Source: Agrobacterium arsenijevicii (GTDB taxonomy: Bacteria > Pseudomonadota > Alphaproteobacteria > Rhizobiales > Rhizobiaceae). From it: a stretch of DNA of 55,220 nt. The notes under the pieces are model-generated. The model was not told the DNA's origin and ran no database searches. It was given only the letters and a program-made list of their open reading frames with translations. Positions 8,299 through 16,028 of the stretch are shown here, one piece after another (the first letter of the stretch is position 1; each line of letters starts with the position of its first letter). Both the position numbers and the translations under genes were made by a program. Location of the stretch: positions 1 to 55,220 of the forward strand of contig JWIT01000036.1 in NCBI GenBank assembly GCA_000949895.1, read 5' to 3'.

Positions 8299-9933
8299 AT
8301 GGCAGCCAAAGAAGTCAAATTCGGCCGCTCAGCGCGCGAAAAGATGCTCAAGGGCGTCGACATTCTTGCTGATGCAGTGAAGGTAACCCTCGGCCCGAAG
8401 GGTCGTAACGTCGTTATCGACAAGTCCTTCGGCGCACCGCGCATCACCAAGGACGGCGTTTCCGTCGCCAAGGAAATCGAACTGGAAGACAAGTTCGAGA
8501 ACATGGGCGCACAGCTCGTTCGCGAAGTCGCTTCCAAGACCAACGACATCGCCGGTGACGGCACCACCACCGCGACCGTTCTGGCTCAGGCCATCGTTCG
8601 CGAAGGTGCAAAGGCAGTTGCTGCCGGCATGAACCCGATGGACCTGAAGCGCGGCATCGATCTTGCTGTTGCAGAAGTCGTCAAGGACCTTCAGGCTAAG
8701 GCCAAGAAGATCAACACTTCGGAAGAAGTTGCTCAGGTCGGCACGATCTCTGCAAACGGCGAGCGTCAGATCGGTCTCGACATCGCTGAAGCAATGCAGC
8801 GCGTCGGCAACGAAGGCGTCATCACTGTTGAAGAAGCCAAGACCGCTGAAACCGAACTCGAAGTCGTCGAAGGTATGCAGTTCGACCGCGGCTACCTGTC
8901 GCCTTACTTCGTGACCAACCCGGAAAAGATGGTTGCGGACCTCGAAGACGCTTACATCCTTCTGCACGAAAAGAAGCTTTCGAACCTCCAGGCCATGCTG
9001 CCGGTTCTCGAAGCTGTCGTTCAGACCGGCAAGCCGCTCGTCATCATCGCTGAAGACGTAGAAGGTGAAGCTCTTGCAACGCTCGTCGTCAACAAGCTGC
9101 GTGGCGGCCTCAAGATCGCTGCCGTCAAGGCTCCTGGCTTCGGCGACCGCCGCAAGGCCATGCTGGAAGACATCGCCATCCTGACCGGTGGTACCGTCAT
9201 TTCCGAAGACCTCGGCATCAAGCTCGAAACCGTAACTCTCGACATGCTCGGCAAGTCGAAGAAGGTTTCGATCTCCAAGGAAAACACCACGATCGTTGAC
9301 GGCGCAGGCCAGAAGTCCGACATCGAAGGCCGCGTTGCCCAGATCAAGGCGCAGATCGAAGAAACCACTTCCGACTACGACCGCGAAAAGCTGCAGGAAC
9401 GTCTTGCCAAGCTCGCTGGCGGCGTTGCCGTGATCCGCGTTGGCGGTTCGACGGAAGTTGAAGTGAAGGAAAAGAAGGACCGCATCGACGACGCTCTCAA
9501 CGCGACGCGCGCTGCTGTTCAGGAAGGCATCGTACCGGGCGGCGGCGTTGCCCTGCTGCGTTCTTCCACGAAGATCACCGTCAAGGGTGTGAACGACGAC
9601 CAGGAAGCCGGCATCAACATCGTGCGTAAGGCTCTGCAGTCTCTGGTTCGCCAGATCGCAGAAAACGCAGGTGACGAAGCTTCCATCGTTGTCGGCAAGA
9701 TCCTCGACAAGAACGAAGACAACTACGGCTACAACGCTCAGACCGGCGAATATGGCGACCTGATCCAGCTCGGCATCGTCGACCCGGTCAAGGTTGTTCG
9801 CACGGCTCTGCAGAACGCAGCTTCGGTTGCTTCGCTGCTGATCACCACCGAAGCCATGATCGCCGAACTTCCGAAGAAGGAATCGGCAATGCCCCAGATG
9901 CCTGGCGGCGGCATGGGCGGCATGGACTTCTAA
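8299..9933 (+). CDS. groEL: Chaperonin GroEL
   Basis: GroEL is the 60-kDa ATP-driven folding chamber. The start is the ATG at 8299 (MAAKEVKFGRSAREKML), 8 bases after AGGAG; an upstream in-frame TTG at 8293 overlaps that spacing and is unlikely. The 544-residue product contains the ATP-binding VTLGPKGRNVVIDKSFG and AGDGTTTATVLAQAI, and ends in the Gly/Met tail MPGGGMGGMDF typical of the main housekeeping copy. Codon choice is more biased (many GAA, AAG, CTC, GTT) than in neighbouring genes, as expected for very high expression. A strong terminator follows 22 bp after the stop. Confidence 0.99.
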   Translation: MAAKEVKFGRSAREKMLKGVDILADAVKVTLGPKGRNVVIDKSFGAPRITKDGVSVAKEIELEDKFENMGAQLVREVASKTNDIAGDGTTTATVLAQAIVREGAKAVAAGMNPMDLKRGIDLAVAEVVKDLQAKAKKINTSEEVAQVGTISANGERQIGLDIAEAMQRVGNEGVITVEEAKTAETELEVVEGMQFDRGYLSPYFVTNPEKMVADLEDAYILLHEKKLSNLQAMLPVLEAVVQTGKPLVIIAEDVEGEALATLVVNKLRGGLKIAAVKAPGFGDRRKAMLEDIAILTGGTVISEDLGIKLETVTLDMLGKSKKVSISKENTTIVDGAGQKSDIEGRVAQIKAQIEETTSDYDREKLQERLAKLAGGVAVIRVGGSTEVEVKEKKDRIDDALNATRAAVQEGIVPGGGVALLRSSTKITVKGVNDDQEAGINIVRKALQSLVRQIAENAGDEASIVVGKILDKNEDNYGYNAQTGEYGDLIQLGIVDPVKVVRTALQNAASVASLLITTEAMIAELPKKESAMPQMPGGGMGGMDF

Positions 9934-10133
9934 TCAGTCCTGTCTCTGGAATACGAAAGGGCGGTCTTCGGATCGCCCTTTTTCGTTGCAGCCCATGCCG
10001 TTTTAGCGGTCTGGCGTCGCAAGCGCACCACACGGGCGGCATGGACTTCCAATCGGTCCTGCCTCAGGAATACGAAAGGGTGGTCTTCGGATCGCCCTTT
10101 TACTTTGCCGCCCATGTTCTTTTTGGGGTCTGT
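9915..10133 (+). repeat. Imperfect tandem duplication of the groEL 3' end and terminator
   Basis: The segment from GGGCGGCATGGACTTC through the terminator to GCCCATG (9915-9997, with weaker similarity to about 10014) reappears at 10034-10116 (to about 10133), exactly 119 bp later. The second copy has roughly 15% changes, including loss of the groEL stop codon (TAA became CAA) and a G-to-T change in the terminator stem. It carries no intact gene. Confidence 0.88.
9956..9983 (+). terminator. groESL transcription terminator
   Basis: The stem AAAGGGCG (9956-9963) pairs with CGCCCTTT (9974-9981) around a 10-base loop and is followed by T residues. It lies 22 bp after the groEL stop. A diverged second copy of the hairpin lies at 10075-10102. 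Confidence 0.88.
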
Positions 10134-10509
10134 GGAATATCTCCCCTTGCCGGGAGCGGGCTTAAAAAATATTGTCTCTTTTTGAAACAGCGGCAACTTT
10201 AGCCGGCTTGTTTTAGGCAGCGCGTGCAATAATCGGATGCCACGAAAGGCGAATCACGATCGCCGATGGGACGGATTTCCGCCTTCTCCAGTTTATAAGT
10301 GCGACATCTAGTTGTCTTTTTTCGTATATTTCGCGATTGCGATGCAGGAATACATATTATTTTTGATTTTCTCTCTGACTGGTTGTTGTGGGTAGGAGAA
10401 AATAAACTATAAGTCAGCCCCCGTAAGGGTGCCGCGACGGGACGCAAGCATTGAAGGGGTTCGATGCTTGGCAATCATGCTCGACTGCGGATGGGGATGA
10501 AAGATCAAC
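10134..10509. other. Non-coding stretch before the PAS-like gene
   Basis: No open frame with coding character is seen here. The region from about 10290 to 10400 is AT-richer than its surroundings and probably carries the promoter of the following gene. I see no strong terminator other than the degenerate copy just upstream. Confidence 0.4.
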
Positions 10510-10986
10510 TTGGCAGCGACGCTTGAAATTGCGGGCGCTGGTACGATGTTCATGCGGGGGCGCGATTTGTTCGAAATATCAAGACGCAACGATGCTCTGC
10601 CTGCGGCCGCAACGACCATGCCGGATGCTCAGACCCTGTCTCATTTCTTTATTTCGGAAGAATGGATCGGCGATCTTTCGAGTGGCGTCATCAAGCTTGG
10701 TGAACACGCATCTTTCATGCATGGCCTGCCGCAGGGTGAATGCGGCCTGCTCAGCCTGATCCGTTGTTATGACCGTGGCCATCATGCCCGCGTGCTCGAA
10801 CTTTTCGAACAGGCTTCCGCCGCGCCCTCGCGCTTCTGTTTTTCTACCGGCCTGCTTACCCTGCCCGCAATGCGGCAGCCGCTTATCTGCATGGGCGAAT
10901 CCTCCGGTTTCGAGGCCGGCCAGCAAGGGCGTATCTCTGGCCTGTTCCTGTTTCCGCGTTTCGAGGATATTCGCTTCGCCGCCTGA
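10510..10986 (+). CDS. Orphan PAS-like domain protein (hypothetical)
   Basis: The open frame codes for up to 158 residues. The listed start is a TTG at 10510; ATGs at 10546 and 10555 are alternatives and none has a convincing ribosome site. From about residue 45 the pattern matches a PAS fold: an acidic-Trp start (EEWIGDLSSGVIKLG), then FMHGLPQGECGLLSLI, a DRGHHARVLELFEQA helix, and two final beta strands (QPLICMGES and GRISGLFLFPRF). No kinase, GGDEF or helix-turn-helix domain is attached. It could be a stand-alone sensor or partner protein. The PAS assignment is my reading of the pattern, not a proven match. Confidence 0.6.
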   Translation: MAATLEIAGAGTMFMRGRDLFEISRRNDALPAAATTMPDAQTLSHFFISEEWIGDLSSGVIKLGEHASFMHGLPQGECGLLSLIRCYDRGHHARVLELFEQASAAPSRFCFSTGLLTLPAMRQPLICMGESSGFEAGQQGRISGLFLFPRFEDIRFAA

Positions 10987-11142
10987 ACATCATTGAACAG
11001 ACGACCGGTATCGTTCACAAAATGAAGACAATTTGTCTCCTGTTGTTCATCTTTATGGATAGATGATTTTCGGGCATTGATATCTCCAGACATTGCCTTG
11101 CAGTTCAACCGGCGACACGCCGATCATTTACCGGAGATATCC

Positions 11143-11589
11143 ATGTCCAGCAGCCAGAACGTCCTCGTTCTCATCGCCCGCATTCTGCTTTCCTTCATCT
11201 TCATCTATTCCGGCTTCGGCAAGCTTACCGATCCGGCTGGCACCGCCGGTATGATCACGGGCGCCGGCATGCCCGCCGCAACCGCGCTTGCCTATCTTGC
11301 AGGTCTGTTCGAACTCGTCGCCGGTCTTGCCATTCTCGCCGGTTTCCAGACCAAGGTTGCCGCATGGGCGCTTGCCGTCTTCTGCGTATTCACCGGCCTC
11401 GTCTTCCACAGCGGCACGGTTGCCGTTCCTGGCTGGCCTGACCCGGCTCTCGGCTGGATCAATGCGCTGAACGGCATCATGCTGATGAAGAACATCACCC
11501 TTGCCGGCGCCTACATCCTGCTCGCCGCCTTCGGCGCCGGCGCCTACTCGCTCGATGCAAAGCGCGGCCTGGTTGCTGCCCGCGCCTGA
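11143..11589 (+). CDS. DoxX family membrane protein
   Basis: This is a 148-residue inner-membrane protein with four hydrophobic helices. The first begins VLVLIARILLSFIFIYSG and continues into FGKLTDPAGTAG, the typical DoxX N-terminal motif. The second has YLAGLFELVAGLAILAGF, then WALAVFCVFTGLVFH and an Ala/Leu-rich last helix. DoxX/SURF4-like proteins are associated with respiratory or thiol redox functions, but the role of this one cannot be inferred. The ATG at 11143 has a GGAGAT ribosome site 6 bases upstream, so the longer open frame from 11077 is rejected. A strong bidirectional terminator follows. Confidence 0.9.
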   Translation: MSSSQNVLVLIARILLSFIFIYSGFGKLTDPAGTAGMITGAGMPAATALAYLAGLFELVAGLAILAGFQTKVAAWALAVFCVFTGLVFHSGTVAVPGWPDPALGWINALNGIMLMKNITLAGAYILLAAFGAGAYSLDAKRGLVAARA

Positions 11590-11607
11590 GCCAACAGACT
11601 GACCAAA

Positions 11608-11640
11608 AAAAAGCCGCCGGAGCGATCCGGCGGCTTTTTT
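11608..11640. terminator. Bidirectional terminator between doxX-like gene and hisG
   Basis: GCCGCCGGA (11613-11621) and TCCGGCGGC (11626-11634) form a perfect stem with a GCGA loop. It is flanked by an A-run on the left and a T-run on the right, so it can end transcripts from both converging genes. Confidence 0.92.
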
Positions 11641-11654
11641 CTTTTTATGCAGTT

Positions 11655-12347
11655 TCAGACGGCTGCTTTTATGCGCGCCGCGATCTCGTGAACCGCAACA
11701 TCGCCTTCATGTTCCGGCTTGCGAGCGCGGACAAAGCAGGCTTCCGAACGGACGATAATACCGTCTGACAGGATCTTCAGGTGGTTGGCCTTCAGCGTCG
11801 AGCCGGTGGAGGTGATATCGACGATGATATCCGCCTGCCCCGCAGCCGGCGCGCCTTCGGTAGCGCCAAGGCTTTCGACGATGCGATAAAGCTGGATGCC
11901 GTGCTGGCGCGAAAAGAACTGCTGCGTCAGCCGCCAGTATTTGGTGGCGATAGCCAGCCGGCGGCCATGACGGGCGCGGAATTCCGAAGCCACGTCGCCG
12001 AGATCGGCCATGCTGTCCACATCCAGCCAGATTTCCGGCACGGCGACAACGACATCGGCATGGCCGAAACCGAGGCGGGCGCAGAATTCGACCTGCGCAT
12101 CGGCATTGGTCAGCCCTTCGCGCACCAGGTCCTCCCCAGTCACGCCGAAATCCACGCTTCCGGCACCGATCTCACGGGCAATTTCGGAGGCCGACAGATA
12201 GGCGATCTCGATATCGTCGCGCCCTTCGATGCGGCCGCGATAGGAACGGTCGTTGCCGACAGCCGCAACCTTCAGTCCGGCGCGCTCCAGAACAGCGGAG
12301 GCATCTTCCTTCATCCGGCCCTTGGAGGGCAATGCGATGGTGATCAT
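11655..12347 (-). CDS. hisG: ATP phosphoribosyltransferase, short form catalytic subunit
   Basis: HisG joins ATP and PRPP in the first step of histidine synthesis. At 230 residues it is the short form, which lacks the C-terminal regulatory domain and needs HisZ. It starts MITIALPSKGRMKEDA. The PRPP-binding motif is present as DIIVDITSTGSTLKANHLKIL near residue 170. Its ATG overlaps the end of hisZ by 4 bases, so translation is probably coupled. It is the last gene of the hisS-VOC-hisZ-hisG run. Confidence 0.96.
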   Translation of the reverse strand: MITIALPSKGRMKEDASAVLERAGLKVAAVGNDRSYRGRIEGRDDIEIAYLSASEIAREIGAGSVDFGVTGEDLVREGLTNADAQVEFCARLGFGHADVVVAVPEIWLDVDSMADLGDVASEFRARHGRRLAIATKYWRLTQQFFSRQHGIQLYRIVESLGATEGAPAAGQADIIVDITSTGSTLKANHLKILSDGIIVRSEACFVRARKPEHEGDVAVHEIAARIKAAV

Positions 12348-13468
12348 GGCTTGCTCCCACGCACCGCTTCGATGCGATCCAGCCAGAGCGAAAAGCCCAC
12401 GGCAGGTATTTTTTCCTGTGCGCCGAGCAGCGTCAGCAACCGGTCGAAACGGCCGCCACCGGCCAGCACGCTATCGCCACCCGTTTCCACGACCTCGAAA
12501 ACGAGGCCGGTGTAATAATCGAGCGGACGGCCAAAGGCTGCGCCATAGGTGACGGTTTCGAGATCGACGCCGGCATTGGCAAGCGCCGCAACGCGGTTGT
12601 CGAAAGCGGAAAGCGCGCCATCCAGTTTCAACTTGGCCTTTGCGGCAAAATCGCCAAGGACTTGCGAAGCCTGCGGCAAGGGTGCCTGCAGGGCCAGAAA
12701 CTGCTTGAGCAACTCGAAGCTGTCATCCGGCAGGCGCGTGGCCGCCAAGGCCAGCTTTTCCCGCAGACGGCGGGCAATTTCCTGCGGTGAGCGGCTGGCA
12801 TTGGTGGAATAGCCGGTTTCCTGCATTACCGTGTCGAGATACTCGACCAGCACCGCCTCATCGCCCGTCGCCAGAAGGCCAGCGACCCGCGCGTCGAGGC
12901 CGGTCATCGGCTTGGGATGCACGAGGCTTTCGAGCAACGCTTCCAGCTGCGCCATATCGCCAAAGGCCTGCACCAGCCGCTTCTGCCAGCCGAGTGGCAG
13001 GCCGAGAGCTGCGACCACCGCCTCGAATACCTGCTGGTCGCCCAGCGTGACGGAGAGCGAACGGCCGGGCAGCAGGCGTTTCAGAATAGCGGTTGCGTCG
13101 ATCACGGCGCGAGCATCGGCAGCAGCGATATCGGTATCGCCAAGATCCTCGATGCCGGCCTGATAAAACTCGTTCGATCCTTCGCGGCGCTGGCGGAAAA
13201 CTTCGCCCAGATAGGAATAACGCTTCGGCGTACCCGTCGCCGTCTCGATATGACGCAGGCAAACGGGAATGGTGAATTCGGGGCGCAGACACAGGCTCTC
13301 GCCCGTCTCGCTTTCCGTCATGAAAATACGTCGGCGCAAATCCTCGCCGGCCATATCCAGAAACGGTTCGGCGGGCTGGATGACAGGCGTGTTCACACGC
13401 GTTGTGCGGCGCGCGGCAAACTCTTCCAGTAGCTCTCCGGAAAATTCCGGCATGTCGATCAGGGGCAT
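12344..13468 (-). CDS. hisZ: ATP phosphoribosyltransferase regulatory subunit
   Basis: HisZ is a histidyl-tRNA synthetase paralogue without charging activity. It forms an octamer with short HisG and provides activation and histidine feedback. The 374-residue product has the class II synthetase-like core: TRVNTPVIQPAEPFLDMAGED, the motif-2 region RPEFTIPVCLRHIE with FRQRREGSNEFYQAGIE, and a final GGGRFDRLLTLLG. The HisRS anticodon domain is missing, as expected. It overlaps hisG by 4 bases and starts 16 bp after the VOC gene ends. Confidence 0.94.
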   Translation of the reverse strand: MPLIDMPEFSGELLEEFAARRTTRVNTPVIQPAEPFLDMAGEDLRRRIFMTESETGESLCLRPEFTIPVCLRHIETATGTPKRYSYLGEVFRQRREGSNEFYQAGIEDLGDTDIAAADARAVIDATAILKRLLPGRSLSVTLGDQQVFEAVVAALGLPLGWQKRLVQAFGDMAQLEALLESLVHPKPMTGLDARVAGLLATGDEAVLVEYLDTVMQETGYSTNASRSPQEIARRLREKLALAATRLPDDSFELLKQFLALQAPLPQASQVLGDFAAKAKLKLDGALSAFDNRVAALANAGVDLETVTYGAAFGRPLDYYTGLVFEVVETGGDSVLAGGGRFDRLLTLLGAQEKIPAVGFSLWLDRIEAVRGSKP

Positions 13469-13484
13469 GAAACGGTACTTTTCG

Positions 13485-13853
13485 TCACGGTTCGAGCGGC
13501 TGCATCATTTCGATGCGGTTTCCGAAGGGATCATGGACATAAAACCGGTGATATCCTTCAAGCGGCTCATCCTCAACCACATGGCAGCCCGCAGTTTCAA
13601 GTGTTTTTCGCAAGTTCGCGAGATCATCGACCAGAAAGGCCGGATGGGCTTTCCTTGCCGGCCTGAAATCCTGCTCGACGCCGAGATGGAGTTTTATCGG
13701 CCCGCATGTGAACCAGCATCCACCACGCGCAGCCAGATTGGCGGGTTTCGCCTGTTCCGCAAAGCCGAGCAGACCGCCATAAAAGGCGCGCGCTTCATCT
13801 TCCCGGCCCGCGGGCATCGCCAGTTGAACGTGATCGAGCCCGAGGACCGCCAT
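13485..13853 (-). CDS. VOC-fold (glyoxalase/bleomycin resistance-like) protein
   Basis: The 122-residue product has a single vicinal-oxygen-chelate module pair. It begins GLDHVQLAMPAGREDEARAFYGGLLGF, whose His is the usual first metal ligand. A middle strand KLHLGVEQDF offers the second His, and the end carries GYHRFYVHDPFGNRIEMMQP with the metal-binding Glu. Substrate is unknown; the family includes glyoxalases, dioxygenases and antibiotic-binding proteins. Its ATG begins 2 bp after the hisS stop, so it is embedded in the histidine/HisRS operon. Confidence 0.88.
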   Translation of the reverse strand: MAVLGLDHVQLAMPAGREDEARAFYGGLLGFAEQAKPANLAARGGCWFTCGPIKLHLGVEQDFRPARKAHPAFLVDDLANLRKTLETAGCHVVEDEPLEGYHRFYVHDPFGNRIEMMQPLEP

Positions 13854-13855
13854 GG

Positions 13856-15379
13856 CTAGCGCCCTTCGTTGGCGCGGCGAACGTCCTCTGCCTGATGTGC
13901 GAGAATCTCGCGGACCTTCGCCACCAGTTCGGCTTCCGGCGCGGTGATCTGCGCCACGCGCGCCTCGCGCCAGCTGGCATTGTCCTCAATTTCACCGGAC
14001 AGGCGCTTGCCTTCGATCAGATCCTTGATCTGGACCACGCCTTCGGCACGCTCGTCACCACCCTGGATGATGGCGATGGGGGAGCCGAGGCGGTCGGCAT
14101 ATTTCAGCTGGTTGCCGAATTTCTTCCAGTTGCCCTGATACATTTCAGCGCGAATGCCCTCGGCCCGCAGCGCCTGCGTGAAGCGCTGGTAACGGCCCAT
14201 GCTTTCCACGTCGCCATCCATGACGGTGATCAGGACGGGTGCAAGCGGCTTAACCTGTCCGAGCTTACCAAGGTTCTTCAAGGCGGTCATCAGACGCGAG
14301 ACGCCGATGGAAAAACCCGTGGCTGGAACCGGCTGGCCCATGAAGCGCGAGACGAGACCATCGTAACGCCCACCGCCGCCGACCGAGCCGAATACGACTT
14401 TTTCGCCCTTTTCGTTGGTGACGTCGAAAGACAACTCGGCCTCATAGACCGGGCCGGTGTAATATTCGAGGCCGCGCACGACGGAGGGATCGATCTTGAT
14501 GCGCGTCGCATCGTAACCGGCACTGGAGACCAGAGCGCCGATGATATTCAGCTCATCAACGCCTTCCGCGCCTTTCGACGTGCCCGCAACCAGTTTTGCA
14601 AGATCATCGGCGCTTTCCGCATAGTCCTTGATACCGACGAAAAACAGGACCTTTTCGATCTGCTCGTCCCCGAGACCGGCACCCTTGGTAAAATCGCCAG
14701 ACTCATCCTTGCGGCCGGGGCCGAGCAACAGTCTCACGCCTTCCGGGCCGAACTTGTCGAGCTTGTCGATGGCGCGCAGCACGTTCAGGCGACGACCGGC
14801 ATTTTCCTCGCCGCCGAGGCCGATGGCTTCCATGACGCCATCAAGCACCTTGCGGTTGTTGACGCGGATGATGTAGTCGCCGCGCTGAATGCCGAGCGCT
14901 TCCAGCGTATCGGCCATCATCATGCACATTTCGGCATCCGCCTGCACACCAGCAGCACCAACCGTATCGGCATCGAACTGCATGAACTGGCGGAAGCGGC
15001 CGGGGCCGGGCTTTTCATTACGGAAAACGTAACCGGCGCGATAGGTGCGGTAGGGCAGCTGGATCTCGTTGAAGTTCTCAGCGACATGGCGGGCAAGCGG
15101 CGCGGTCAGATCGTAACGCAGGCTCATCCACTGGTCGTCGTCGTCCTGCAGCGAGAACACACCCTCGTTCGGGCGGTCGCTATCGGGCAGGAACTTGCCG
15201 AGTGCATCGGTATATTCGAACAGTGGGGTTTCGACAGGATCGAAGCCGTAAAGCTCGTAGACCTTGCGGATCTTCTCGATCATCTCATTCACGGCATGAA
15301 TATCGGTGACCGAGCGATCCACGAAGCCGCGCGGCAGGCGGGCTTTCAGTTTCTGAGGCTTTTTTGCTTTTTCGCTCAT
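13856..15379 (-). CDS. hisS: Histidyl-tRNA synthetase
   Basis: HisRS charges tRNA-His. The 507-residue product shows class II motif 2 (YRAGYVFRNEKPGPGRFRQF), the HisRS-specific RGLEYYTGPVYE, and motif 3 (ATGFSIGVSRLMTAL). A C-terminal anticodon-binding domain runs from about residue 380 to the end, with GGDERAEGVVQIKDL. N-terminal ARLPRGFVDRSVTDIHAV replaces the PRG(T/F)xD start typical of the family. At 507 residues it is longer than the E. coli enzyme (424), as usual for alphaproteobacteria. It is the first gene of the run leading to hisG. Confidence 0.96.
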   Translation of the reverse strand: MSEKAKKPQKLKARLPRGFVDRSVTDIHAVNEMIEKIRKVYELYGFDPVETPLFEYTDALGKFLPDSDRPNEGVFSLQDDDDQWMSLRYDLTAPLARHVAENFNEIQLPYRTYRAGYVFRNEKPGPGRFRQFMQFDADTVGAAGVQADAEMCMMMADTLEALGIQRGDYIIRVNNRKVLDGVMEAIGLGGEENAGRRLNVLRAIDKLDKFGPEGVRLLLGPGRKDESGDFTKGAGLGDEQIEKVLFFVGIKDYAESADDLAKLVAGTSKGAEGVDELNIIGALVSSAGYDATRIKIDPSVVRGLEYYTGPVYEAELSFDVTNEKGEKVVFGSVGGGGRYDGLVSRFMGQPVPATGFSIGVSRLMTALKNLGKLGQVKPLAPVLITVMDGDVESMGRYQRFTQALRAEGIRAEMYQGNWKKFGNQLKYADRLGSPIAIIQGGDERAEGVVQIKDLIEGKRLSGEIEDNASWREARVAQITAPEAELVAKVREILAHQAEDVRRANEGR

Positions 15380-15492
15380 GATGCCGATCCGATATTTTCC
15401 TGAAATTATGCCGGTGTATTAGAGGATGAAGCCCTGTGCGGCAAGCCGCAAAGGCTCCAGTTATGCTGGCCCCGCGAGGTGAGTGATGCTAT

Positions 15493-15512
15493 ATGGGATG
15501 CATGTATCCCAT
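15493..15512. promoter_or_regulatory. Palindromic operator candidate upstream of the toxin-antitoxin pair
   Basis: ATGGGAT (15493-15499) and ATCCCAT (15506-15512) form a perfect 7-bp inverted repeat around 6 bases. It lies 23 bp before the antitoxin ATG. Autorepression by ribbon-helix-helix antitoxins through such sites is usual; binding here is inferred. Confidence 0.55.
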
Positions 15513-15535
15513 TTCGGCCTGGAAAGAACGTGACC

Positions 15536-15769
15536 ATGAGTAAACAGACGGCCATCCGCCTGCCGGACGAGACCTATGAACGGCTGAAAGCGCTGTCAGC
15601 GCGCACCGGCCGCACATCCGCCTATTACATCCGCGAGGCGATCGAGAAACATATCGAGGATATGGAAGATCTCTATCTCGCCGAAGAGGCGACGCGGCGG
15701 CGTATCGCAAACAATGAGCGCACCTTTACTCTGGAAGAAGTGAAGCGCGATCTTGACCTGGAAAATTGA
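15536..15769 (+). CDS. Ribbon-helix-helix antitoxin (RelB/ParD-like)
   Basis: The product is 77 residues and opens with a ribbon-helix-helix DNA-binding fold: beta strand KQTAIRLPDETYERL, helix ALSARTGRTSAYYIREAI, then a second helix EKHIEDMEDLYLAEEA. The C-terminal segment RTFTLEEVKRDLDLEN is the kind of peptide that wraps around a RelE-fold toxin. The ATG at 15536 fits the domain; the longer open frame from 15479 would translate the operator. The 3' end overlaps the toxin gene by 17 bases, a standard arrangement. Confidence 0.88.
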   Translation: MSKQTAIRLPDETYERLKALSARTGRTSAYYIREAIEKHIEDMEDLYLAEEATRRRIANNERTFTLEEVKRDLDLEN

Positions 15770-16022
15770 ATTCCAGCACCGCGCCGTCAAGCAGCTTGAA
15801 AAGCTGACGAAGAGCGATGCGAACCGCATCGTCTCTTTTCTCGCAGACCGGATCGTCCAAGATGACAATCCCCGCCAGACGGGTGCCGCCTTGCAAGGCT
15901 CCGAACTCGGCAGCTTCTGGCGTTACCGGGTAGGCGATTACCGCATCATCTGCGATATACAGGACCACAAGCTTGTCGTGCTGGTGGTTGAAATCGGCCA
16001 TCGCCGCGAAATTTACCGTTAG
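15753..16022 (+). CDS. RelE/ParE-superfamily toxin
   Basis: The 89-residue product begins at a TTG (15753) inside the antitoxin gene. It has the RelE/ParE pattern: TWKIEFQHRAVKQLEKL, a helix with DANRIVSFLADRI, then FWRYRVGDYRIICDIQD and VVEIGHRREIYR. The last piece carries the conserved Arg and terminal Tyr of RelE-type ribonucleases. Together with the preceding antitoxin it makes a type II pair. RelE-like mRNA cleavage is more likely than ParE-like gyrase poisoning because GHRREIY is preserved, but this is inference. Confidence 0.88.
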   Translation: MTWKIEFQHRAVKQLEKLTKSDANRIVSFLADRIVQDDNPRQTGAALQGSELGSFWRYRVGDYRIICDIQDHKLVVLVVEIGHRREIYR

Positions 16023-16028
16023 GCATCC

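Noticed and set aside
13895..15403. 502-residue open frame antisense to hisS
   Set aside because: It overlaps hisS completely and has no domain signature.
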